From Rothia sp. HMSC078H08 (GTDB lineage Bacteria; Actinomycetota; Actinomycetes; Actinomycetales; Micrococcaceae), in assembly GCF_001808955.1 (NCBI RefSeq), contig NZ_KV795255.1, positions 62,001 through 126,000 on the forward strand: a stretch of DNA of 64,000 bases, read 5' to 3'. The translations under genes and the position numbers were made by a program. This document shows, in pieces, positions 45,233 through 54,657 of this stretch (positions are counted from its first letter, which is position 1; each line of letters starts with the position of its first letter). The notes under the pieces are model-generated. The model made no database searches. It saw nothing but the letters and a program-made list of their open reading frames with translations, and had not been told where the DNA came from.

Positions 45233-45251
45233 TTAGGGCATGCTTAGCTAC
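45233..45251. promoter_or_regulatory. Candidate DtxR box in the entBAC promoter
   Basis: The 19-base stretch TTAGGGCATGCTTAGCTAC matches the DtxR consensus TTAGGTTAGCCTAACCTAA at 12 positions. It lies in an AT-rich, promoter-like stretch (TATATA, 45257-45262) about 150 bases before entB and after the preceding gene's terminator. Iron repression of siderophore genes through this site is expected but untested. Confidence 0.55.
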
Positions 45252-45277
45252 TAGGTATATATGAGCCTTAACAAAAA

Positions 45278-45334
45278 TGCTTCCCCACCCGCACCTCCGT
45301 TGACAGCACAACGGGCGGAACGGGCAGGGAAGCA
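45278..45334 (-). terminator. Terminator of the RclA-like gene
   Basis: On the minus strand TGCTTCCC pairs with GGGAAGCA, with an inner CCGTT/AACGG stem, and five T follow. It isolates entBAC from the upstream gene. Confidence 0.75.
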
Positions 45335-45390
45335 CTCAGACAAGCAGAAACGCTATACGAACCGCGAATCCAGACGCGATTCTAGTTCAA

Positions 45391-46800
45391 CTAGTTCACG
45401 GGCGCCGCGACAGCAAGAACCTCATTCAGACCCTCAGTGATCGAGGGGTGAGTGTAAATCTCATCGCGCAGCTGCGAAGCAGTAATGCCGTGGCGCATCG
45501 CCAGAGCCACCAGGTTAATAACCTCCATGGACTCGATTACCAGCAGCTGGGCACCCAGAATCTGGTCGGTCTGCGCGTCAATCACGAACTTCATGATGCC
45601 GCGCGGGTTCTCCTGGGTCTTCGCGCGCGGCATCGCGGCAACCGCGGCAACAGGCTTCGAAGCGACCTTCACCTTGTGGCCAGCCTCAATTGCCTCACGC
45701 TCGGTCAGGCCTACGGAAGACAGCGGCGGGTTCATGTAGATGGTCGAAGCCACTGCCTTGCGGTCCTTGGTGGAGCGGGAACCGTCACCGACCAGCTGGG
45801 AGAGCACCACGCGGTAGTCATCCAGCGAAATGTAGGTGAACTGCGGGCCGCCGTTCACGTCACCGAGCGCGAAAATGTTCGGCACGGTGCTGCGCAGGTG
45901 CTCATCCACGACAATTGCGCCGCGGTCGTTGGTTTCGATGCTGGTGTTCTCCAGGCCCAGACCCTCGGTGGCGGGCTTGCGGCCGGTCGCAACCATCACG
46001 TAGTCCACCTCCAGCTGCTGAGTAGCACCCTCGGAGTCGAGGTAGGTCACGGTCACCGAGTCAGCGCCGTCCTTGAAGGACTGCACGCGCACGCCGGTAT
46101 GAGCGGTAATGTCCTGATCTGCGATAATCTCGCGGGCAACCTGGGCAACGTCCTCATCGTAGCGTCCGAAGAGGGCGGGGGCACCGTCCAGAATGGTTAC
46201 CTCAGTGCCGTAGGAGGAGAAAATACCGGCAAACTCAACACCGATGGGGCCGCCACCGATGATGCCCAGGCGCTTGGGGCGCGGGGTGAGCTTCTGCAGC
46301 TCGGTGGAGGTGAGCACACGCTCAGATTCGCGGACGCCCTCAATCGGCGGGATGACCGACACGGCGCCGGTGTTGACGATGAAGTAGTCGGCGGTAACGC
46401 GCAGGGTGTCCTCGCCCGCGGTGACCTCAACCTCGGTGTCGGAGATGAAGCGTGCGTGACCGTCAATGAGCTTGGCAGTCTCGTTGGACAGCAGGATCTC
46501 GCGGTTCTTGGCGCGCATCATGCCGGTCAGTTTGTCACGGAAAACCACGGCGGATTCGTAGGCGGCGTTTGCCTCTTCAAGGGTGCGCTCGCCGCTGGCG
46601 CGGAACTCGTCGGCGCGGTGTACGAGCGCCTTGGTGGGTACGCAACCGATGTTGATGCAGGTGCCGCCGTACATGCCGGTGGACTGTTCGATGAGGGCAA
46701 CGTTCTTACCGGTCTTCGCATATGCGCCGGCGAGGGTCTTACCGCCCTTGCCGAAGCCAATGACGACCATGTCAAAGTGCAGCTGAGCGGGGGTGGTCAT
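45391..46800 (-). CDS. rclA: RclA-like flavin disulfide reductase (probable hypothiocyanous acid reductase)
   Basis: 469 residues with AGGAG upstream. The pyridine-nucleotide disulfide reductase layout is complete: FAD motif VIGFGKGGKTLAG, redox pair in GGTCINIGCVPTK, NAD motif IIGGGPIGVEFAG, and the dimerisation domain ending HPSITEGLNEVL. GDVNGGPQFTYISLDDYR is characteristic of RclA rather than lipoamide dehydrogenase. RclA/Har enzymes reduce hypothiocyanous acid made by lactoperoxidase in saliva, fitting an oral host niche. A mercuric-reductase-like or other disulfide reductase role is the alternative. Confidence 0.8.
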   Translation of the reverse strand: MTTPAQLHFDMVVIGFGKGGKTLAGAYAKTGKNVALIEQSTGMYGGTCINIGCVPTKALVHRADEFRASGERTLEEANAAYESAVVFRDKLTGMMRAKNREILLSNETAKLIDGHARFISDTEVEVTAGEDTLRVTADYFIVNTGAVSVIPPIEGVRESERVLTSTELQKLTPRPKRLGIIGGGPIGVEFAGIFSSYGTEVTILDGAPALFGRYDEDVAQVAREIIADQDITAHTGVRVQSFKDGADSVTVTYLDSEGATQQLEVDYVMVATGRKPATEGLGLENTSIETNDRGAIVVDEHLRSTVPNIFALGDVNGGPQFTYISLDDYRVVLSQLVGDGSRSTKDRKAVASTIYMNPPLSSVGLTEREAIEAGHKVKVASKPVAAVAAMPRAKTQENPRGIMKFVIDAQTDQILGAQLLVIESMEVINLVALAMRHGITASQLRDEIYTHPSITEGLNEVLAVAAPVN

Positions 46801-46990
46801 AATATTCTCCTGTGAAATTTAGATGATGATCTCTTCACAGAGTTCAACGGGAAGAAATGAGTATTATTCCCGCGCGCCACATTTTTTCTTGGCCCCAGCC
46901 GCCCCTCAGCCCGTGCGGGCGTAGACTGAAACTACCCGGCTCCCTACGAGAAGCCAGCCTACGAGCAGCCAACATTTTCAGGAGGACTTT

Positions 46991-47512
46991 ATGAAAACCC
47001 ACGATATTCTGCGTGACGCCGCCAGCCGCCCCGGCATCGAGGCCGCCGTAGCCGTCAAAGGGCTATCAGCGGAGGCGCTCAACGCCCACCCGTGCGGGCA
47101 CCCGAACTCTATCGCCTGGCTGCTCTGGCATGCCGGACGACAAATGGACATGCAGCTTTCTGCTCTGAATGGTCAGCCGCAGGTCTGGGAGACTCAGGGT
47201 TTCAGGGAGCGTTTCAACCTGGGCGAGCTCGGCGACACCATGGGCTACGGCCACACCGCCGAGCAAGCACGCTCCATTGTGGTTGAAGATTCTGCCCTGC
47301 TGGTGGAATACCTTGTGGCGACCGACGAGGCGCTTGCCGACTACGCGCAGACACTGAGCGAGGCTGATTTGAGCGAGATTATTGACCGTTCGTGGACTCC
47401 GCCGGTAACTCGCGGTATGCGCCTGGTCAGCCTGATTGACGACGCAACCCAGCACGTGGGTCAGGCGGCGTACGCGGCGGGTATTCTCGCCGCGCAGGAT
47501 TTCGCGGCGTAG
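46991..47512 (+). CDS. DinB-like (DUF664) protein
   Basis: 173 residues with AGGAGG before the ATG. The four-helix DinB fold is suggested by length and the spaced His ligands: WLLWHAGRQMDM near residue 45-55 and ATQHVGQAAYAAG near 155. DUF664/DinB proteins in Actinobacteria include mycothiol- and other thiol-dependent transferases. Nothing in the neighbourhood defines a substrate. It is a single-gene unit with a strong terminator. Confidence 0.83.
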   Translation: MKTHDILRDAASRPGIEAAVAVKGLSAEALNAHPCGHPNSIAWLLWHAGRQMDMQLSALNGQPQVWETQGFRERFNLGELGDTMGYGHTAEQARSIVVEDSALLVEYLVATDEALADYAQTLSEADLSEIIDRSWTPPVTRGMRLVSLIDDATQHVGQAAYAAGILAAQDFAA

Positions 47513-47550
47513 GATTAGGATTTCACGCCCGCTAGAGGGGAACGAAAAGG

Positions 47551-47594
47551 CGGTGGCGCCTCGGATGGTTGTATCCGAGGCGCCACCGATTTTT
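47551..47594 (+). terminator. Terminator of the DinB-like gene
   Basis: CGGTGGCGCCTCGGAT pairs perfectly with ATCCGAGGCGCCACCG and is followed by ATTTTT on the plus strand. It marks the left edge of the AT-rich segment. Confidence 0.95.
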
Positions 47595-47673
47595 ACGTAG
47601 TCTCTCCTAAGAGGCCAGTTTATATTCGCTTATGGACATGAATGACATTTTCCATCTGAGGTCAGGTGTCTCG

Positions 47674-48978
47674 CTACTTTTCCTTTTGAAGAACCCTTAC
47701 AAGAACTTTCTCAGTCCTTGACGAGTAAAGGTACTTCCTAATGGCATCACTTCCACGCTTCAATACGTATATTCTTTTAAGGTTTGCATATATCTCCCGT
47801 GCTAAATCATCACGTGAATCTTTTCTTCTTGCATCTAATATTTCTTCCGTAGCTTCTTGCAAGAATCGGGATCTTCTGGACATATCATCAACCATTCCAG
47901 AACGCGTATAAAGTATACGATTAATAATCTTTGGATCGCCCAGGAGTGTCAAATCAATATAAAAGCGCCAAATATCATGTTTTTGTACCGCAATCAACCA
48001 AGAATATTCAATTAATCTATCCTCCCGTAATCTATTAACAATTTGCGAAATGTCTTCCACTCCATCAATATCTTGAAATCCATAATTATCGATTCTAGAA
48101 ATTCCATAAGAATAACCTTTTTTAACTGACGAGTAGTTTGAAAAAACCTTCTTCAATCTCAACTCAACTATATGCTCCTGATTCAAAATAGCACAGTCAT
48201 AGTTTTCTGATATTCTATACAGGTTCTGATCAATCCACGCCATTAATTCTTCATACAGTAGAACAGATTCCTCAAGGCGCTTATTACCCTCCTTACTTAC
48301 AATCTTCCGAATATCTCTTTTTTGACTATAGAAATAAAAGAAGAAAATAGTTGGTAGCAATGTGATTATAGTAAGTGCAAGGGGCAGACTCGAGAAAATC
48401 CCAGCCACATCCAGCTTAAGGTTCAGGAAATTTTCCACAATATCTTTACCTGTAATCTTAATTGGATTATTTACCCCCAGGGATAGATAGATATGAATCG
48501 AAAGTAAAAATATAGTCAAGACCAGCATATCTTTAACTATATTTCTTAACCATGAAGGAAGCACTTTTCCATGCAGGCCATTCCAAACTTCATTCCCACC
48601 TCCAGTAGCGATAGGCAACCACCACAGCCTCAAAAATCGATACAACTTATCCCAGCGATATGTAATTCTCACTCTCCACAGAGCAATTTCAGTACGACCT
48701 TTAAGAATCATCTTCCAGGAATTACTGTCAAAAATATAAAAAAACAATGTATCCAAACCAACTAGAATAAGTTCATACAATCCTAGAGATATAAATAAAA
48801 TAGACAGGGGCTGCAATAGAGGTAGCATAAATTCAAATAAAGAGGAATTACTAGAATTCATTCCAAGACTGGATATAATATTAGACCAAGCTAATTCTAC
48901 ATTTCCCAAAAATAGACTTAAAACAAGCAATAATATACCCACAGGTATAGCCAGCCTAACAACTCTTGGAAATCTCAT
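47674..48978 (-). CDS. AT-rich gene for multi-pass membrane protein of unknown function
   Basis: 434 residues, encoded by visibly AT-rich DNA with many Ile, Leu, Tyr, Asn, Lys and AGA/AAT-type codons, unlike all neighbours. Predicted helices: 8-25, ~50-80, ~150-168 and ~195-218. A cytoplasmic C-terminal half of ~210 residues is rich in charged residues (RLEESVLLYEELMAWIDQN, DMSRRSRFLQEATEEILDARR). No enzyme motif, signal peptide or known domain is recognised. GGGGGA lies about 12 bases before the ATG. It stands alone between two housekeeping genes and is probably acquired. Ion transport, phage defence and toxin immunity are guesses without support. Confidence 0.75.
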   Translation of the reverse strand: MRFPRVVRLAIPVGILLLVLSLFLGNVELAWSNIISSLGMNSSNSSLFEFMLPLLQPLSILFISLGLYELILVGLDTLFFYIFDSNSWKMILKGRTEIALWRVRITYRWDKLYRFLRLWWLPIATGGGNEVWNGLHGKVLPSWLRNIVKDMLVLTIFLLSIHIYLSLGVNNPIKITGKDIVENFLNLKLDVAGIFSSLPLALTIITLLPTIFFFYFYSQKRDIRKIVSKEGNKRLEESVLLYEELMAWIDQNLYRISENYDCAILNQEHIVELRLKKVFSNYSSVKKGYSYGISRIDNYGFQDIDGVEDISQIVNRLREDRLIEYSWLIAVQKHDIWRFYIDLTLLGDPKIINRILYTRSGMVDDMSRRSRFLQEATEEILDARRKDSRDDLAREIYANLKRIYVLKRGSDAIRKYLYSSRTEKVLVRVLQKEK

Positions 48979-49043
48979 TTAAATTATTCATCCCCCGAAC
49001 TTTATTATGATTACATTACTCGTCTATCAAAATTTTTTTAATA

Positions 49044-50180
49044 TCATAGTTGCCGCTGCAGCAGCACCATGACCTCGTAGTGGTCCGTATGCGGGAACAT
49101 ATCCAGCACACGACCCTGCACCGGCGCATACGACGGCATGCGCGCCAGGTCCTTCGCCAGAGTCACCGCGTTACAGCTCGAATACACCACACGATCAATA
49201 CCCGAACCCTCAATCCACGCGCACAGGCTCTCACCAATACCGCGACGTGGCGGATTCACCACCAGCATCTGCGGCACCGTGCCCGAAGACACCGCAAACT
49301 CCGGCGCGTCCTGCGCCGAAAAGTTCACGCCCTTCAAACCGTACTCAGCAACCGTACGCTGTGCCGAAGCGACCGCCTCCGCACTAATCTCAATACCGGT
49401 CACCGAGCCGCCATCCATCACCGAGGCCGCATGCAGGGCAAAACCACCCACGCCACAGTACAGGTCCCACAGCGAGCCCGGAGCCACCTCACGCACCCAC
49501 TCGCGGCCCTGCGCGTACATCGCCTCAGCGACCTTCGTATTCGTCTGGAAGAAGCTCTGCGGGCGCAGGTGCAGGGTCAGGTCGTTCACCTGCATCGGCA
49601 GGGTCTGACGCTCCGACAGGATAATCTCCTCATTACCCTCAACACGCGCCACCGGCTCACGTAGCAGGTTCACCGACAGCACCGCCAGGTTCGGTAGCCG
49701 CTCCTGCAACCAGTCCATTTGGCGGCGAATCGGCACCAGAAGCTTCTTCGAACGCAGCACGAAACGCACCATCAGCTCGCCCGCCGCCGAAGCGGTCACC
49801 AGAATATTCTTCAGCTCGCCGCGACGATTCGGAATGTCGTAGGGGGTCAGGTCTGCGCGCTGAATCAGCTCACGCAGCACCGGAATGACCGCCTGAATCT
49901 GCTCCATATAGAGCGGGCATTCGCCAAGATCAGTGGATGCGCCCGTACGGTAATCCACAATGCCGAGGGTCGGGTTCTTCGCCGAACCACCCACCACAAG
50001 CTTCGCCTTGTTGCGGAAGCCCGCCTCCGCACTGGTCACCGGGTCCAGCCACTGCAGCTGCGGGTACGCGGCAAGCAGGGCGCGGGCGTGCTCCTGCTTC
50101 GCCTGCACCTGCGCGGTGTAGGCGGTCTCAATGCTGGGGCAGGAGGAGCAGAGGTCTTCACGAAAATAGGCACATTCCAT
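49044..50180 (-). CDS. rlmC: 23S rRNA (uracil-747-C5)-methyltransferase RlmC
   Basis: 378 residues. Cys3, Cys11, Cys14 and Cys88 align with the iron-sulfur ligands of E. coli RlmC. The RNA-binding part has FRNKAKLVVGG and RRGELKNILVT; the SAM domain has WDLYCGVGGFALH, VNPPRRGIG, the catalytic Cys in YSSCNAVTLAKDL and the end FPHTDHYEVMVLL. Position-by-position likeness to RlmC is high, whereas Gram-positive bacteria often have the RlmCD type. It methylates U747 of 23S rRNA. It may also act on an equivalent site, but RlmC is the best call. Confidence 0.92.
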   Translation of the reverse strand: MECAYFREDLCSSCPSIETAYTAQVQAKQEHARALLAAYPQLQWLDPVTSAEAGFRNKAKLVVGGSAKNPTLGIVDYRTGASTDLGECPLYMEQIQAVIPVLRELIQRADLTPYDIPNRRGELKNILVTASAAGELMVRFVLRSKKLLVPIRRQMDWLQERLPNLAVLSVNLLREPVARVEGNEEIILSERQTLPMQVNDLTLHLRPQSFFQTNTKVAEAMYAQGREWVREVAPGSLWDLYCGVGGFALHAASVMDGGSVTGIEISAEAVASAQRTVAEYGLKGVNFSAQDAPEFAVSSGTVPQMLVVNPPRRGIGESLCAWIEGSGIDRVVYSSCNAVTLAKDLARMPSYAPVQGRVLDMFPHTDHYEVMVLLQRQL

Positions 50181-50235
50181 AGGGGCACCATTTTACCGCC
50201 TCCATCGGCGGGACAGGACGCATGGGCACACAAAA

Positions 50236-50272
50236 GCGGGGGCGGCCACCCTTCATGGGTAGCCGCCCCCGC
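50236..50272 (-). terminator. Terminator of groEL
   Basis: GCGGGGGCGGC pairs with GCCGCCCCCGC, with an inner ACCC/GGGT stem; on the minus strand four T follow. It is about 115 bases after the groEL stop. Confidence 0.85.
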
Positions 50273-50388
50273 CTCATACGGATGCGTGGGCCTGCACCGG
50301 TTTGAGTACCAGCGTTAGGTCACCACCGTGTCACGCTTCGCGTGCCACGGATTCCGTAGAAATTTACCCCATCAGGGATAAATTTCTA

Positions 50389-52149
<1,761 letters not shown>

Positions 52150-52215
52150 TCAATTGTGGCACCCGCACCGGCATGGAGCAAACGTTTAAGCCCAAGGTTG
52201 AAGGGTTAATCGCCC

Positions 52216-52240
52216 AGTGCTTAATCTGCACTCATTAAGC
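52216..52240. promoter_or_regulatory. Interleaved inverted repeats upstream of groEL
   Basis: Two overlapping inverted repeats share a 25-base stretch: AGTGC-N7-GCACT and GCTTAAT-N8-ATTAAGC. It lies about 205 bases before the groEL start. It contains GCACTC as in CIRCE but the halves are in the reverse order. An operator role is unproven. Confidence 0.35.
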
Positions 52241-52300
52241 CCGCCAAAAGGGGCGTTACCGGTGTGCCTACCGGGGGCGCGTGAGGGGTGTTAAAAGCAT

Positions 52301-52343
52301 CAACCCCACCCGGCGCATCAGTGGAATTGCGCGGATGGGGTTG
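52301..52343 (-). terminator. Terminator of the LytR_C gene
   Basis: CAACCCCA pairs with TGGGGTTG, with inner GCGCA/TGCGC pairing, and on the minus strand a short T run (GCTTTTAAC) follows. Confidence 0.7.
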
Positions 52344-52372
52344 AGCAGAAGTCGTTATGGCAGAAACAGTGG

Positions 52373-52422
52373 GCACGGGCTTAGATTCGCGGACTTAGCA
52401 CGGGCTTAGATTCGCGGACTTA
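52373..52422. repeat. 25-bp perfect tandem duplication
   Basis: Two exact 25-base copies beginning GCACGGGCTTAGATTCGC lie head to tail just after the LytR_C stop, followed by a partial copy (GATTCAC). No coding role; useful as a strain marker. Confidence 0.85.
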
Positions 52423-52447
52423 GATTCACTGGGGCAACCGCCCGAAC

Positions 52448-53038
52448 CTATTCCGCTGCAGTAGCGGAGCCGGTGTAATCCGAGGACAGAATCACGATGA
52501 CCTCGTGGTTGCCCATCCGCACGTCGGAGGTTGCCTGACGCACCTGAGCAATACCCAGCTTCGAGGCGATACTCTGCGCCTGCGACTGGTAGCCCTCAGC
52601 GTAGTAGACCACGCTGGTTGCCGGTGCCACACCCGTGTAGTTTGCCGTCTCGCTGATGGTGTAACCGGTCAGCTGCGCCGCCGCACCGGATGCGCTACCC
52701 GCCGGAGCCGCCGCATTGTAGACCGCCACAGAGATGGACTCAGCCAGACCGGTCTTCGTGGCGCTTGCCGACGCAGAAGCCTTAGCCGGCGCAGAGGACG
52801 CCGACGCACTTGCGGGGGCGGAGCTGCTCTTCGCGGTGGACGCCGAGTACTGCGGGGAGGCGGTGCGCGGCGCGTACACGTACATTGCGCCGCCGATGAG
52901 CAGACCAACTACGCCTGCAGCTACCAGGGGGATAGCGCCCTTGGGGCTCTTTGCCGGGTCAGCATTGACCGCGCGGTAGGTTCCGCGGCGGGCGGTATTT
53001 TCGTCTACCTCATCAAATTCGTCGCGGGGGTAGCTCAT
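52448..53038 (-). CDS. LytR C-terminal-domain (LytR_C) membrane protein
   Basis: 196 residues. A short cytoplasmic N-terminus is followed by one membrane segment (GAIPLVAAGVVGLLIGGAMYVYA, ~34-56), a Ser/Ala-rich linker and a C-terminal LytR_C domain of ~90 residues (ESISVAVYNAAAPAGSA and VVYYAEGYQSQAQSIASKLG). This domain often accompanies LCP wall-polymer ligases but here has no LCP domain. A role at the cell wall is inferred. It converges on nothing and is transcribed away from DUF3263. Confidence 0.85.
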   Translation of the reverse strand: MSYPRDEFDEVDENTARRGTYRAVNADPAKSPKGAIPLVAAGVVGLLIGGAMYVYAPRTASPQYSASTAKSSSAPASASASSAPAKASASASATKTGLAESISVAVYNAAAPAGSASGAAAQLTGYTISETANYTGVAPATSVVYYAEGYQSQAQSIASKLGIAQVRQATSDVRMGNHEVIVILSSDYTGSATAAE

Positions 53039-53299
53039 TTATCCTCATTTCACGGGTCTCTGTTTACCGGCTGGTACCGTGCCTCCCTGCCTGGCACGCG
53101 GGCGCGGCTGCAGAAGGTGCGGTCTTGGTGTTCTAGTACCTAGAGTACCGGCTCAATTAGCGAGAACCAATGTGAACGCCCCGCAACCGGCTGTGAAAGA
53201 GATGGACACCGCACAGTGTTCAATCTCTGGTTGAACCTAAGGTGTGCGGGGTTGGATGCAGGAGTTGGAAGGCTCGCACGGCTCCCGCAATTCGAGCCC

Positions 53300-53623
53300 C
53301 TAGTCAGCGTCTCGGCGGGCGCGCAGAACGTCGATCATCTGCGGCGCTGCGGCGCGTACCCGCTCATCATCGAGCATCACATTCAGGCGCTGATAGTAGG
53401 CAATCGGGGTGAAACCGGCGGCGATAATCGCCTTCTCCTTGGAACCCTGGTGCTTGAAGCGGCGGCGCTCCACCTCAAGGATGCGGCGCTCCACCGGGGT
53501 CAGCCCGCCGGGTTGGCTCTGGGCTTCCGGCTGGTTTTCTATTTCCGCCTGGCTCTGCGCTTCTAATTGGCTCTGTGCTTCTGGCTGGCTCTGTGCGGTT
53601 TCAGCGCGTTCCTGTTCTGACAC
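53300..53623 (-). CDS. DUF3263 small protein
   Basis: 107 residues with GGAGGG upstream. The first ~45 residues are Gln/Glu/Ser/Ala repeats (QPEAQSQLEAQSQ). The DUF3263 core follows: LTPVERRILEVERRRFKHQG, KEKAIIAAGFTPIAYYQRLNV and DERVRAAAPQMIDVLRARR. The core resembles a helix-turn-helix and is conserved in Actinobacteria next to LytR_C and ung genes, as here. Function unknown; a DNA-binding role is inferred only from the shape. Confidence 0.88.
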   Translation of the reverse strand: MSEQERAETAQSQPEAQSQLEAQSQAEIENQPEAQSQPGGLTPVERRILEVERRRFKHQGSKEKAIIAAGFTPIAYYQRLNVMLDDERVRAAAPQMIDVLRARRDAD

Positions 53624-53690
53624 GTTCCCTCCTGTCTGTAGCTCGCCCGCTGCGGCTGGCGTCTCCTAGCGTGTGTATTCGTCATCCCCT

Positions 53691-53780
53691 AGTCTAGAAG
53701 AGAAACCCAGCCTAGAAGAGAACCCTAGCCTAGAGGAGAGCCTCAGTCTAGAAGAGAACCTCAGTCTAGAGGAGAAGTAT
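53691..53780 (+). repeat. Five 18-bp tandem repeats before ung
   Basis: Five consecutive 18-base units of the form AGTCTAGAAGAGAACCTC with small differences fill the space before ung. In one frame they read as (P/L)SLEE(N/K/S) hexapeptides and continue in frame into ung, but the ung start has a good ribosome site downstream of them. Confidence 0.85.
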
Positions 53781-53846
53781 TCATCCCGCACCCGGCCCCG
53801 TCACCGTCCGGGTCGCATCAGCCCCAGGAGATTCCCGAGGAGATTC

Positions 53847-54518
53847 ATGAACCAGCCCCTCAGTAGCATTATGAGCGAGGATTGGGCGGCAGCACTTGCC
53901 CCCGTCGAAGAGCAGATTCACGCCATGGGCGCTTTCCTGCGTGAGGAGCACGCGGCGGGGTATCGTACTTTCCCGCCTGCCGCTGATATTTTCAATGCGT
54001 TCCGCCGCCCGATGAGCCAGGTGAAGGTCCTCATTATTGGCCAGGACCCCTACCCTACTCCGGGCAATGCGATGGGTTTGTCGTTCTCGGTGCACCGCGG
54101 TATGCCGTTGCCTCGTTCGCTGAACAATATTTACAAGGAACTTGAGGACGACCTGGGTATTGCCCCGGCTGATCACGGCGACCTGTCCTGTTGGGCTGAT
54201 GAGGGTGTCATGCTGCTCAACAGGGTTTTGACGGTGCGCGAGTCTGATGCGGGTTCGCACCGCGGCAAGGGCTGGGAGGAGATTACCGAGTGCGCTATCC
54301 GTGCACTGGTGGCGCGTAACCAGCCGCTGGTTGGCCTGCTGTGGGGTGCGGATGCGCGCAAGTGCGCACCCATGTTGCAGCCGTACCCGAGCGTGGAGTC
54401 GGCGCATCCTTCGCCGCTGTCTGCTCGTCGTGGTTTCTTTGGTTCGCGCCCGTTTTCGACCGTGAATTCTTTGCTGGTGCAGCAGGGTGCGGAGCCGGTG
54501 GATTGGACGGTCCGCTAG
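53847..54518 (+). CDS. ung: Uracil-DNA glycosylase
   Basis: 223 residues from [23 protein letters not shown] lies about 5 bases upstream. Family 1 motifs are complete: the catalytic Asp in [19 protein letters not shown], the Asn in [10 protein letters not shown] and the His/Leu loop [14 protein letters not shown]. It removes uracil from DNA in base-excision repair. An in-frame GTG at 53673 would add 58 codons including a hexapeptide repeat; this is judged unlikely to be the main start. Confidence 0.95.
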   Translation: MNQPLSSIMSEDWAAALAPVEEQIHAMGAFLREEHAAGYRTFPPAADIFNAFRRPMSQVKVLIIGQDPYPTPGNAMGLSFSVHRGMPLPRSLNNIYKELEDDLGIAPADHGDLSCWADEGVMLLNRVLTVRESDAGSHRGKGWEEITECAIRALVARNQPLVGLLWGADARKCAPMLQPYPSVESAHPSPLSARRGFFGSRPFSTVNSLLVQQGAEPVDWTVR

Positions 54519-54563
54519 GCGCAGCGTAAGAACCGGTGTAAAAGCTGGCGCAATGGGTGTAGC

Positions 54564-54610
54564 GAAGGGGCGGTAGCTTGTGAGTTGAACTCGCAAGCTG
54601 CCGCCCCTTC
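54564..54610. other. Long hairpin between ung and the ThrE-like gene
   Basis: GAAGGGGCGG plus AGCTTG arms pair with CAAGCT and CCGCCCCTTC around a 13-base loop. There is no T tract, but the convergent position suggests a shared terminator. Confidence 0.55.
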
Positions 54611-54657
54611 CCGCATCCAATATATGCAATATTGGCTATATACCCTTGAAAATAGGG

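Noticed and set aside
52200..52245. CIRCE element before groEL
   Set aside because: GCACTC occurs, but the half-sites are in reverse order and spacing is 7 instead of 9.
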